Source of the DNA: an uncultured Collinsella sp.
GTDB taxonomy: Bacteria; Actinomycetota; Coriobacteriia; Coriobacteriales; Coriobacteriaceae
Length of the DNA: 9,252 bases
Direction: 5' to 3'
Assembly (NCBI GenBank): GCA_900764025.1
Contig: CAAFMM010000252.1
Location: 1 to 9,252, forward strand
In this document: positions 1-6,804 of the stretch, one piece after another
Layout: the number at the start of each line of letters is the position of its first letter
Position numbering within the stretch: position 1 is the first letter of the stretch
The notes under the pieces: model-generated
The model's input: the letters and a program-made list of their open reading frames with translations, nothing else
Told to the model about the DNA's origin: nothing
Databases searched by the model: none
Translations under genes and position numbers: made by a program

Positions 1-121
1 CCGGTCAGCGGCCAGAGCATGGGGGGCACGCCCGGTCCCGTTCCGAACCCGGAAGCTAAGCCCCATCGCGCCGAGAGTACTGCGGGGTCAGCCCGTGGGA
101 GGCCAGGGCGCCGCTGACCGG
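1..121 (+). rRNA. rrf: 5S ribosomal RNA
   Basis: This is a structural RNA of the large ribosomal subunit. The first ten bases (CCGGTCAGCG) pair perfectly with the last ten (CGCTGACCGG, 112-121), forming the terminal helix I. Between them lie the conserved 5S elements: CCCGTTCCGAACCCGGAAG in the loop B/helix III region, TAAGCCCC, and GAGAGTACTG near loop E. The length of about 120 nt is normal. The window starts at or within a base or two of the mature 5' end, so the 16S and 23S genes of the operon are expected just upstream. A strong terminator follows 30 bases downstream, which marks this as the end of the rRNA transcript. Confidence 0.96.
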
Positions 122-150
122 TGGACGGCACCGAGCCGTCATCGAGATTG

Positions 151-186
151 AAGAAGGGGGAGGCCTCGCGGTCTCCCCCTTTTTTG
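151..186 (+). terminator. Rho-independent terminator of the rRNA operon
   Basis: GGGGGAG at 156-162 pairs with CTCCCCC at 173-179. The stem can be extended inward to 165/170, leaving a four-base loop. Six T's (180-185) follow at once. On the minus strand the same stem is followed by TTCTTC, so it could also stop the convergent gene at 253-720, which has no clear terminator of its own. Confidence 0.93.
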
Positions 187-252
187 CGTTAATAACTCAT
201 AATGTAGTTGCATTTCACCCGTGACCCGGTTGGGCTTATGGGAAATGAGCCT

Positions 253-720
253 TTATTTAAAGACAATAAATCGAATCACAAGGGCAACTGCTATGACCAC
301 AATGATCAAAAGCAGGAATTGGACTCGATGCTGCTTACGTCGTTTACTTGATGAGACGAAGATGGTTTTCCCTTGTTTTGGCGTCTCGAGATAACGAGCC
401 GAATGCGTTAAGGTTTGCTTAGGTCGAGGACCTCTTTGCTGTCGACTTTTGGGCGTTTTCGTCGGGTCGTCATTGATCGCGCTTTTTTTTGATAACGGTG
501 CATCTTTCAGATATACGGGATCGCTCGATGCGACGCCCATATGCTTACGTCCCGTCTGGGCATCCTCGAGCGTTTGATATCGATTTCTCGTCACATACTC
601 GGGCTCTGCATCATTAATGGGCTCTTGTGAGATGTGGGGGCGATGGAACCGTGGCGGCTGCGTGGAAGTATCTTCCCCCCGCGTCGGTATAAACTTATTG
701 TTCTGGTTTTTGTCGTCCAT
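253..720 (-). CDS. Hypothetical tail-anchored membrane protein
   Basis: I do not recognise this 155-residue protein. Residues 1-125 are strongly hydrophilic, rich in Asn, Gln, Arg, Lys, Pro, Ser and Thr, and probably disordered. A basic cluster (KRRKQHR, about 126-132) is followed by one hydrophobic segment (134-150, LLLIIVVIAVALVI) and only about five residues after it. There is no N-terminal signal peptide. This is the layout of a tail-anchored (Nin-Cout) membrane protein with the bulk in the cytoplasm. The start has an acceptable ribosome binding site (AAAGGG, minus strand, about 725-730). The gene is lower in G+C than its neighbours. It converges on the 5S rRNA gene and diverges from hsp20. 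The coding call rests on the clean membrane segment, the ribosome binding site and the absence of a better frame. The function is unknown; a short-lived regulator or an envelope-associated protein are only guesses. Confidence 0.75.
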   Translation of the reverse strand: MDDKNQNNKFIPTRGEDTSTQPPRFHRPHISQEPINDAEPEYVTRNRYQTLEDAQTGRKHMGVASSDPVYLKDAPLSKKSAINDDPTKTPKSRQQRGPRPKQTLTHSARYLETPKQGKTIFVSSSKRRKQHRVQFLLLIIVVIAVALVIRFIVFK

Positions 721-759
721 GATTCCCTTTAGCTCGTTACCAACAACGCGTACGCGCTC

Positions 760-765
760 ATTGTA
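760..765 (-). promoter_or_regulatory. Candidate -10 box for the tail-anchored protein gene
   Basis: The minus strand reads TACAAT about 40 bases upstream of the start at 720. No convincing -35 hexamer is present at 16-19 bp. The call rests on the same TACAAT word appearing in front of other genes here (2337, 6896, 8233). The presumed leader also contains a perfect 10-bp palindrome, CGCGTACGCG (747-756). Confidence 0.35.
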
Positions 766-812
766 AGCCCCTTGTTATTTGTAGCTGTGGACATACTCGT
801 TATTTAAGCTCT

Positions 813-825
813 GGTTCAAAGAACC
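813..825. repeat. Short perfect palindrome in the hsp20 upstream spacer
   Basis: GGTTC-AAA-GAACC is a perfect inverted repeat with 5-bp arms in an A+T-rich intergenic region. It has no T-run on either side, so it is not a terminator. It could be an operator half-site pair or chance. Confidence 0.35.
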
Positions 826-840
826 TTAACCTTACTAAAA

Positions 841-861
841 CCTGAGTCATACACACTTAGA
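841..861. promoter_or_regulatory. HAIR-like (HspR) inverted repeat upstream of hsp20
   Basis: CCTGAGT-N7-ACTTAGA resembles the HspR-associated inverted repeat of actinobacteria (CTTGAGT-N7-ACTCAAG, recalled from the literature). The left half matches 6 of 7, the right half 4 of 7, and the spacing is exactly 7. A further half-site-like ACTCAAA lies at 879-885. The position, about 140 bp upstream of a small heat-shock gene, fits an operator for HspR. The right half is degenerate, so this is a hypothesis. Confidence 0.35.
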
Positions 862-902
862 TATGCTTATAGTACTGGACTCAAAAAACTTTATAGTCGA
901 TG

Positions 903-931
903 TATATATGAGCACTGGGTGGGCATATATA
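903..931. repeat. A+T-rich inverted and direct repeat at the hsp20 promoter
   Basis: TATATATG (903-910) and CATATATA (924-931) are perfect inverted 8-bp arms around a 13-bp G-rich spacer. The same stretch also contains a near direct repeat: TATATATGAGC (903-913) and ATATATAAGAGC (925-936). The second copy offers TATATA or TATAAG as a -10 element, about 60 bases before the hsp20 start. No good -35 is seen, which would be compatible with an activator or repressor site overlapping the promoter. Confidence 0.4.
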
Positions 932-997
932 AGAGCGTCAAAAGAAGTCCCAGTCACCTAGAAGATGACTCGGCAGTCCTATAAAGGAGTGGTAAAC

Positions 998-1429
998 ATG
1001 GCAAGCATGGTTCCTTATCGTTCGGTTTTTGGCGTTCGTCCCTCTGCAAGCTCGCTGTTCGATCTGTTTGATGATATGAGCGACCTAGCGAACAACTCGA
1101 TTGCCTCTAAGGCGTTCCCCGTTGACGTTGAGGATAAGGGCGATGGCTATGAGGTCAAGGCTTATCTGACCGGCGTCGCCAAGGACGATATCGATGTCGA
1201 GCTTAACGAGGGCCGTCTGTCCATTAGCGTGAATGTCGAGGAAGACGAGGAGAACGAGGGCAAGAACTTCCTGCAGAAGGAGTTCAGCTCGTACAGCGCG
1301 ACGCGTGGCGTGTATCTTAAGGACGCTTCGAGCGAGGGCCTCTCGGCTAAGTACGCTGACGGCATCCTGACCGTTACGGTTCCCAAGATCGTCGAGAAGA
1401 AGAACGTTACGAAGATCTCCATCGACTAA
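998..1429 (+). CDS. Small heat-shock protein, Hsp20/alpha-crystallin family
   Basis: This is an ATP-independent holdase that binds unfolding proteins in the cytoplasm and keeps them refoldable by DnaK or ClpB systems. The protein has 143 residues, normal for the family. It has a short variable N-terminal arm (1-38, with the Phe-rich FDLFDDM patch). An alpha-crystallin domain (about 39-131) begins FPVDVEDKGDGYEV and ends with the hallmark A-x-Y-x-D-G-I-L-T-V-T-V-P-K at 117-130. The C-terminal tail ends KISID, a possible I-x-I motif (140-142) for oligomer contacts. The start is set at 998 because AAAGGAG (984-990) stands at the right distance. An upstream in-frame ATG at 965 has no such site. 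The spacer before it holds repeats suggesting stress control. The gene converges on the metallo-hydrolase gene, separated by a shared hairpin. Confidence 0.93.
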   Translation: MASMVPYRSVFGVRPSASSLFDLFDDMSDLANNSIASKAFPVDVEDKGDGYEVKAYLTGVAKDDIDVELNEGRLSISVNVEEDEENEGKNFLQKEFSSYSATRGVYLKDASSEGLSAKYADGILTVTVPKIVEKKNVTKISID

Positions 1430-1457
1430 CTTCGTTGATGTTCTGCGCTATTTAAAA

Positions 1458-1503
1458 GATAACGAAAGGGGCTGGGAAGCGATTCCCGGCCCCTTTCGTT
1501 ATC
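1458..1503. terminator. Long bidirectional hairpin between convergent genes
   Basis: A 15-bp perfect stem (GATAACGAAAGGGGC at 1458-1472 with its complement at 1489-1503) continues through an inner GGGAA/TTCCC stem to a small loop. It lies between the stops of hsp20 (+) and the metallo-hydrolase (-). No T-run follows on the plus strand. On the minus strand the stem is followed by TTTTAAATA, so it looks better as a terminator for the minus-strand gene while blocking both. Confidence 0.8.
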
Positions 1504-1512
1504 TAGGAAAGC

Positions 1513-2322
1513 CTATTGAATGGTTGCTGGCCGATACTGGCTTGCGGGGCATATCGAGAGTTTTCGTGATCCTTGGAGAAGGGTGGCGGAGCTGCCGACC
1601 TCGTCATCCAGGGTTGCGGCTAGAGCTTTGGCATAGCTTTTGACGGTAAGGCTCGGACGATTGTTATCTTGGCTGATATGCATGGCAATGAGCTGTTCGG
1701 TGCGATCGGTAACAAGCTCGCGTGCGGCTTCGGCTGCCTGATCGTTGGAGAGATGCCCTTTTGTAGATAGGATGCGCTCCTGCAGAAAGCGGGGATATTC
1801 TCCCTCGCGCAGCATGGTCACATCGTGGTTGCTTTCGAGCGCGAGGACTCGACAATCTTTGAGGGTGTTCATGGCTTGGCTCGATAGCTCTCCGGTGTCG
1901 GTGGCAAAGCCGATGGAATCATCGAGGGCGTCGAATCGATAGCCGACTGGATTGATGACATCGTGTGATGTTGAGTAGGTTTGCACGTGGATGCCGGCAA
2001 TGGATAGGGTGTCACCGGGATCGAATTCCTCGACAGGCAGATGCGAAAGATTTTCTTTGCTCGAAAGTGTGCCCCTGCTGGCAAAGATGGGGCCGTGCCA
2101 GTGCTTGCACCAGACATCGAGACCCTTGATGTGATCGCTATGCTCATGAGTAATGAGAAGAGCCGAGACGTTGTCTGCCGAGAGCCCCAGTTCTGCCATG
2201 CGCTTTAATGTCTCGCGCCGAGAAAGACCGTCGTCAATCATGATGAGCCCCTGGGGGCCTTCGATGAGCGCGCAGTTGCCTTTTGAGCCGCTGCCAAGGA
2301 TATGAAGGTGCAGACGAGACAT
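1513..2322 (-). CDS. walJ: MBL-fold metallo-hydrolase, WalJ/YycJ type
   Basis: This is a metallo-beta-lactamase-fold protein of the YycJ/WalJ group. Members are thought to act as nucleases; in Bacillus and Streptococcus walJ lies in the walRK operon and has been linked to DNA metabolism. The 269 residues begin MSRLHLHILGSGSKGN (the family start), followed by the metal site THEHSDHIKGL (H59, H61, D63, H64), TSHD (H120), ATDTGE (D142), SNHDVTML (about 165-171), KGHLSN (H190) and the C-terminal HISQDNN (H215). All ligands expected for a two-metal site appear present. I place the start at 2322, where the family homology begins. The frame is open to an ATG at 2403, but that extension would run into tilS and has no ribosome binding site. 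The site at 2322 is itself weak (GGAA). No walR or walK genes are adjacent here. The gene is divergent from tilS with 48 bp between starts. Confidence 0.88.
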   Translation of the reverse strand: MSRLHLHILGSGSKGNCALIEGPQGLIMIDDGLSRRETLKRMAELGLSADNVSALLITHEHSDHIKGLDVWCKHWHGPIFASRGTLSSKENLSHLPVEEFDPGDTLSIAGIHVQTYSTSHDVINPVGYRFDALDDSIGFATDTGELSSQAMNTLKDCRVLALESNHDVTMLREGEYPRFLQERILSTKGHLSNDQAAEAARELVTDRTEQLIAMHISQDNNRPSLTVKSYAKALAATLDDEVGSSATLLQGSRKLSICPASQYRPATIQ

Positions 2323-2336
2323 AAGATTCCAAAGGA

Positions 2337-2342
2337 TACAAT
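2337..2342 (+). promoter_or_regulatory. Candidate -10 box of the tilS promoter
   Basis: TACAAT lies 28 bases before the tilS start, implying a leader of about 20 nt. No recognisable -35 is seen at 16-18 bp. The whole walJ-tilS divergent control region is only 48 bp, so promoters for the two genes must overlap each other or the neighbouring coding sequence. Confidence 0.4.
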
Positions 2343-2370
2343 AGGTGAGAACGAATAGAGGAGGAAGCAA

Positions 2371-3912
2371 ATGCCAACGGTATCTCAGCATTATGGACGC
2401 CATACTGCATCGTGGGCCGATGATAAAGCCCTGGCAACGCGGCAGACGGCTGCCCCCGTGGTGCTCATGGTATCAGGTGGTGCGGACTCGACGGCTTTGC
2501 TTCTTATGGCGTGCACATCAAAGTTGGATATTCTGGATGGGCGTGGTGTAGCCCCCATCGCGCGCGAGCGACTGCACGTGCTGCATGTGAACCATCATCT
2601 GCGCGGCGAGGCATCCGATGGCGACGAGGCCTTCGTGCGTGAGCTCTGCGCGCAATATGGTCTACCGCTGTGTGTTGAGCATGCCTATTTTGATGATGAA
2701 TCGGGCAATATCGAGGCGGCTGCCCGCGAGGTGCGCTATGCCGCGGCGCGGAGGTATGTTCGCGAGCTCTGCGCCCAGACGGGGGCACCGCGAACGGCGG
2801 CTCGTATCTGCACTGCGCACACGTCTTCTGATCGGGCGGAAACGTTTTTGATGAACGCGATTAAGGGTTCGGGGCCCGCTGGTCTATCGAGCATTCCTCG
2901 CCGGAGGAATATCGTGGTGCGTCCCTTGCTCGACTTGACTCATGATGAGCTCGTAGGCTATCTGCAGGTGCATGGTCAGCCGTGGCGAGAGGACGAGAGC
3001 AACGAGGACGTGTCGTACTTGCGTAACTACGTGCGCCATCGGGTGATGCCGGTAGTGGCGCAGCGTAACGCGAGCGTCTGTAAGACGATTGGCACCGCCT
3101 GCGAGATCCTAGGCGATGAGGACGCCTTTCTTTCCCAACTTTCCGCACAGGCGTTTCGAAGCTGCCTGCGTAAGGAGGCGGCGGGTGCATTGGTCCTTGA
3201 CGCTCGCCGACTGGCCGCGGCCGAGGTGGTGATTGCTCGGCGCATGGTGCGACTGGCAATTAAGCGTATCGACCCCGACGCTCGCCCGGAGATGCGGCAT
3301 GTGGAGCGCGTGCTCGCCTGTGTCGCCGAGGGCTCGGGTTCGGTCACGCTGCCGGCGGGAATCGACGCGCGCGTGGAGTTTGGCATGCTGTCATTTAAGG
3401 CCCCGGCGGCGCGCGAGGGGTTAGTTGCCGATTGGGTCACCATTCCCGGTCGATTGCCGCTGGGGGCGGGCCGCATTCTGGTGGCAGAGCCGATGGCTGT
3501 GGAGCCGGGGTGTGATATTGTGCGCCGTGCCCGCGAGCTCGCGGGTGCCGGAGGGGTGACCGCTATGGTGGATGCCGCGACGCTGGGCTTTGCCGATCGC
3601 GATAGCGAACGGATGCTCGCCGGCTCGCGCGGGGAGATTCCCGCCGAGGCGCGTTTGGCGCGTCTGTGGGTAGACGGTCCCGCGCCGGGGGATGTGATGT
3701 GTCCGTTGGGCATGAGTGGGCGAAGTAAGAAGGTATCTGACCTGCTCAACGAGGCTCGCATTCCCGTTTCTGAGCGCGCAGGCGTCCCCGTGGTGAGAAC
3801 GGCTCCGGGAGGTGCCGTGGTATGGGTCGCAGGCGTTCGCACGGACGAGCGTTTTAAATGCACGGCCGCAACGCGCGTGGCGTATCTGCTTCGTGTGGTC
3901 GATGCGGAATAG
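2371..3912 (+). CDS. tilS: tRNA(Ile)-lysidine synthase TilS
   Basis: TilS uses ATP and lysine to convert cytidine-34 of tRNA-Ile2 (CAU) to lysidine, so that the tRNA reads AUA and accepts isoleucine. It is normally essential. The 513 residues show the N-type ATP-pyrophosphatase loop SGGADS (35-40), then HVNHHLRGE (72-80), then the second conserved block around AHTSSDRAETFLMNAIKGSG (149-168). WREDESNEDVSYLRNYVRHRVMP (205-227) is the family's 'DxSNxxxxxxRNxxR' block. A C-terminal TilS domain carries SKKVSDLLNEARIP (about 452-465). The protein is longer than the usual 430-470 residues, with an insertion after the PP-loop strand and an Ala-rich middle domain. The block usually written HxxDDQxET reads HTSSDRAET here. 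The start at 2371 follows a strong AGAGGAGGAAG site. It is the first gene of the tilS-hpt-ftsH cluster. Confidence 0.95.
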   Translation: MPTVSQHYGRHTASWADDKALATRQTAAPVVLMVSGGADSTALLLMACTSKLDILDGRGVAPIARERLHVLHVNHHLRGEASDGDEAFVRELCAQYGLPLCVEHAYFDDESGNIEAAAREVRYAAARRYVRELCAQTGAPRTAARICTAHTSSDRAETFLMNAIKGSGPAGLSSIPRRRNIVVRPLLDLTHDELVGYLQVHGQPWREDESNEDVSYLRNYVRHRVMPVVAQRNASVCKTIGTACEILGDEDAFLSQLSAQAFRSCLRKEAAGALVLDARRLAAAEVVIARRMVRLAIKRIDPDARPEMRHVERVLACVAEGSGSVTLPAGIDARVEFGMLSFKAPAAREGLVADWVTIPGRLPLGAGRILVAEPMAVEPGCDIVRRARELAGAGGVTAMVDAATLGFADRDSERMLAGSRGEIPAEARLARLWVDGPAPGDVMCPLGMSGRSKKVSDLLNEARIPVSERAGVPVVRTAPGGAVVWVAGVRTDERFKCTAATRVAYLLRVVDAE

Positions 3913-3973
3913 CGTCCCACGCCAGCTATTCTGTGCGACGTTAACGGTATTCCCGCGCTGATGGCGTATGGGC

Positions 3974-4003
3974 TGGAAAATATACACCGTGCGCTGATAG
4001 AAT
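3974..4003 (+). promoter_or_regulatory. Candidate promoter for hpt-ftsH
   Basis: TAGAAT (3998-4003) is preceded directly by TGA, giving an extended -10 (TGn). TGGAAA (3974-3979) is a 4-of-6 match to a -35 box, 18 bp upstream. It sits in the 147-bp gap between tilS and hpt and would give a leader of about 50 nt. I see no terminator in that gap, so read-through from tilS is also likely. Confidence 0.45.
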
Positions 4004-4059
4004 GTGAAGTTCGCGTCCATACGGCGGTGTGTGGGCGATAAGCACAAGAAAGGGTTGTC

Positions 4060-4608
4060 ATGGCTTCTCAACATCCGGATATCGAGAAGGTTCTGTTTAC
4101 GCAGGAGGATATCGACGGTATCGTCTCTCGCCTAGGCGAGCAGATTACTCGCGACTACGCGGGTAAGGATCTGGTGCTGATTGCGGTCCTGCGCGGCGCT
4201 GTGGTCTTTATGGGCGACCTGATGCGCAAGATCGAGCTGCCGACCAACATCGATTTCATGGCTGTTTCGAGCTATGGCAACGGTGTGAAGTCCTCGGGTA
4301 TCGTGCGTATCATTAAGGACCTGGATATCGACATCCGCGGTCGCGACGTGCTGATCGTCGAGGACATTCTGGACTCGGGCCTGACGCTCAAGTATCTGAT
4401 GAAGAACCTCGAGAGCCGCAAGCCCGCTTCTCTGGAGGTCGCTGCCTTCCTGTGGAAGGACGTTGAGGACCGTACCTCGGCCGTCACGCCCAAGTATGTT
4501 GGAACCCATTGCCCCGATGCCTTTGTGGTGGGCTACGGCCTCGACTATGCCGAGCGCTATCGTAACCTTCCGTATCTGGGCATTTTGAAACCGGAGGTTT
4601 ATTCGTAA
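4060..4608 (+). CDS. hpt: Hypoxanthine phosphoribosyltransferase
   Basis: This cytoplasmic purine-salvage enzyme joins hypoxanthine or guanine to PRPP, giving IMP or GMP and pyrophosphate. Its 182 residues are typical for bacterial Hpt. The landmarks are LRG (44-46, pyrophosphate loop), SSYGNG (70-75, flexible loop), and the PRPP-binding VLIVEDILDSGLTL (97-110) with E101/D102 and probable catalytic base D105. FVVGYGLDYAERYRNLPYLGIL (155-176) supplies the purine-binding strand and D162. The start has an AGAAAGGG site 7-8 bases upstream. The stop is one base before the ftsH ATG, so the two genes are almost certainly cotranscribed. The tilS-hpt-ftsH order is conserved in Firmicutes and actinobacteria. 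Confidence 0.97.
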   Translation: MASQHPDIEKVLFTQEDIDGIVSRLGEQITRDYAGKDLVLIAVLRGAVVFMGDLMRKIELPTNIDFMAVSSYGNGVKSSGIVRIIKDLDIDIRGRDVLIVEDILDSGLTLKYLMKNLESRKPASLEVAAFLWKDVEDRTSAVTPKYVGTHCPDAFVVGYGLDYAERYRNLPYLGILKPEVYS

Positions 4609-4609
4609 G

Positions 4610-6736
4610 ATGCCCGACGACCGTAACGATAACAATTCCCAGACTCCCCGGGAGCCTAAGATCCCGGGGATGCCCGGAGGCAAGAAGCCCACGCGTACGG
4701 GCTGGCTGTATTTTATTTTGGCTTGCGCGCTTCTGGGCTACGCCTTCTTTAACATGGGCTCCGGCTTTGCCAATTCCAGCAATACCGTAAAGCTCGCGAC
4801 GAGCGAGATGGTGAGCGCCATCAAGCAGGATCGCGTCGAAGATCTGACCTATACGGTTCAAGACGGAAGCGTGACGGGTCATTACTGGAAGACGAAGAAG
4901 GACAAGGGCGATACGAGCGAGCTCAAGAGCTTCTCCTCGACCTATGTCGGCTCCGATTCGCTTGCCGAGCTTATGGCGGAGCACCCCGATACCAAGTACA
5001 TCGTCAACACCAATGATCCCGATTTTTGGGGCGACCTGGCGATGAGCGTGCTTCCAACGATCGCCCTGATCGCCATCATGTTCTACTTTATGCGCCAGAT
5101 GATGGGCGCCAACAACAGGAACATGCAGTTTGGCAAGACCAACGCCAAGACCAACGAGGCCACGCGCCCCAAGGTCAAGTTTGAAGACGTTGCCGGCGTG
5201 GACGAGGCAGTCGAGGAACTCGAGGAGATCCGCGACTTTTTGAGCGATCCGGATCGCTATCGCAAGCTGGGCGCCAAGATCCCGCGCGGCGTGTTGCTGG
5301 TGGGCCCTCCGGGCACCGGTAAAACGCTGCTGGCCAAGGCCGTTGCCGGCGAGGCGGGCGTGCCGTTCTTTAGCATCTCGGGTTCCGACTTTGTCGAGAT
5401 GTTCGTGGGTGTCGGCGCCAGCCGTGTGCGTGACCTCTTTAAGGAGGTCAAGTCCCAGGCTCCGTCGATTATCTTCATCGATGAGATCGATGCCGTGGGA
5501 CGTCAGCGCGGAGCTGGCTTGGGCGGCGGTCACGATGAGCGCGAGCAGACGCTCAACCAGCTGCTGGTCGAGATGGACGGTTTTGAGGAGAGCGAGTCGG
5601 TCATCCTGATCGCTGCAACCAACCGTCCTGACATCCTGGATCCGGCATTGCTGCGTCCCGGTCGTTTTGACCGTCAGGTCACGGTCGACCGTCCGGATGT
5701 GAAGGGCCGCGAGCAGATCTTGCGCGTGCATGCCGAGAACAAGCCGATGGACGAGGACGTGAAGTTTGAGAAGCTCGCCCAGATGACCGTTGGCTTCACC
5801 GGCGCCGATCTGGCAAATCTGCTCAACGAGTCTGCGCTGCTGGCTGCCCGCCGCCATCGTTCCGTGATCTCGATGGACGAGGTCGAGGAATCGATGGAGC
5901 GCGTGATTGCCGGTCCGCAGCGCAAGGGTCGCGTGATGACCGAGGCCGAGCGCACCACGATTGCCTACCACGAGAGCGGTCACGCTCTGGTGGGCCACAT
6001 CCTGGAGCACTCCGATCCGGCTCACAAGATCTCGATCGTCAGCCGCGGCCAGGCTTTGGGTTACACGCTGCAGCTTCCGCAAGAGGATCACTTCCTCAAG
6101 ACCAAGAACGAGATGCTCGACGAGCTTGCCGTGTTCTTGGGCGGTCGCGTGGCCGAGGAGCTCATGTGCGACGACATCACGTCGGGCGCGAGCAACGATC
6201 TGGAGCGCGCGACCAAGATGGCGCGCGAGATGGTCACGCGCCTGGGCATGAGCGAGGAGCTTGGAACGCAGGTGTTTGGTGAGGCGCAGCATCAGGTATT
6301 CCTGGGCCGCGACTATGCCGACCATCAGGATTACTCCGAGGAGACGGCGCGTCGCATCGATATCGAGGTCCAGCGCATTATGCGTGAGGCCCATCGTCGT
6401 GCGGTCGAGATCCTGGATGCCCGTCGCGATCAGCTTGACCTGATGGCCAAGGTACTGCTTGAGCGCGAGACCGTCGAGGGTGACGCCGTGAACGCCCTGC
6501 TCGACAACGAGTGGGATGTCTACCTTGAGCGCGAGGGCGATATCCTGGCGGCCAAGGAGGAGCGCAACGCCAAGGCGGCCGGCATGCCGACCAAGAAGCG
6601 TGCGCCTCGCATGAGCGAGGAGGAGCTGGCGGCTGATGCCGCGGCATTTGCGCAGGCGGCTATGCAGGAGGATGCCGAAGTCGCATCCGATGATGCCGGC
6701 GATGACCGTGCCGCCAATGCCGATGCCGACAAATAG
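4610..6736 (+). CDS. ftsH: ATP-dependent zinc metalloprotease FtsH
   Basis: FtsH is a membrane-anchored hexameric AAA+ protease that extracts and degrades misassembled membrane proteins and short-lived regulators. The 708 residues run in the standard order. A Pro/Asn-rich cytoplasmic start is followed by membrane segment 1 (31-48), an external domain (about 50-140) and membrane segment 2 (141-161). The AAA module has Walker A GPPGTGKT (232-239), pore loop MFVGVG (264-269), Walker B IIFIDE (287-292), and second region of homology with arginine fingers R349 and R352. The peptidase has HESGH (454-458) and third zinc ligand D530. All key residues are intact. The tail beyond about 650 is an Ala/Asp/Glu-rich acidic low-complexity stretch, probably disordered. 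The ribosome binding site (GGAGG, 4593-4597) lies inside the end of hpt, 12 bases upstream, implying translational coupling. A strong terminator follows. Confidence 0.98.
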   Translation: MPDDRNDNNSQTPREPKIPGMPGGKKPTRTGWLYFILACALLGYAFFNMGSGFANSSNTVKLATSEMVSAIKQDRVEDLTYTVQDGSVTGHYWKTKKDKGDTSELKSFSSTYVGSDSLAELMAEHPDTKYIVNTNDPDFWGDLAMSVLPTIALIAIMFYFMRQMMGANNRNMQFGKTNAKTNEATRPKVKFEDVAGVDEAVEELEEIRDFLSDPDRYRKLGAKIPRGVLLVGPPGTGKTLLAKAVAGEAGVPFFSISGSDFVEMFVGVGASRVRDLFKEVKSQAPSIIFIDEIDAVGRQRGAGLGGGHDEREQTLNQLLVEMDGFEESESVILIAATNRPDILDPALLRPGRFDRQVTVDRPDVKGREQILRVHAENKPMDEDVKFEKLAQMTVGFTGADLANLLNESALLAARRHRSVISMDEVEESMERVIAGPQRKGRVMTEAERTTIAYHESGHALVGHILEHSDPAHKISIVSRGQALGYTLQLPQEDHFLKTKNEMLDELAVFLGGRVAEELMCDDITSGASNDLERATKMAREMVTRLGMSEELGTQVFGEAQHQVFLGRDYADHQDYSEETARRIDIEVQRIMREAHRRAVEILDARRDQLDLMAKVLLERETVEGDAVNALLDNEWDVYLEREGDILAAKEERNAKAAGMPTKKRAPRMSEEELAADAAAFAQAAMQEDAEVASDDAGDDRAANADADK

Positions 6737-6747
6737 TCTTTGTGGTG

Positions 6748-6786
6748 AAAGCCTCCGCGGGGAAACCTGCGGAGGCTTTTTCTTTT
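6748..6786 (+). terminator. Rho-independent terminator after ftsH
   Basis: GCCTCCGC (6751-6758) pairs with GCGGAGGC (6769-6776). Three more pairs close a GAAA tetraloop (6762-6765). The stem is followed by TTTTTCTTTT. This is a textbook terminator ending the tilS-hpt-ftsH transcript. Confidence 0.95.
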
Positions 6787-6804
6787 GAGCGATATGGGGC
6801 CGTC

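Noticed and set aside
233..251. A small hairpin (GGCTTA/TGAGCC) as terminator of the 253-720 gene
   Set aside because: The stem is six pairs with a wobble and no T-run follows on the minus strand. The terminator at 151-186, read from the other side, is a better candidate.
2323..2403. An N-terminal hydrophobic extension of WalJ that would look like a signal peptide
   Set aside because: It overlaps the start of tilS and has no ribosome binding site. Family members begin at the LGSGSKGN strand, so the cytoplasmic start at 2322 fits better.
3027..4061. A 344-codon minus-strand open frame opposite tilS
   Set aside because: The product is a Ser/Arg/Ala/Pro-rich composition artefact antisense to TilS. 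There is no ribosome binding site or domain.
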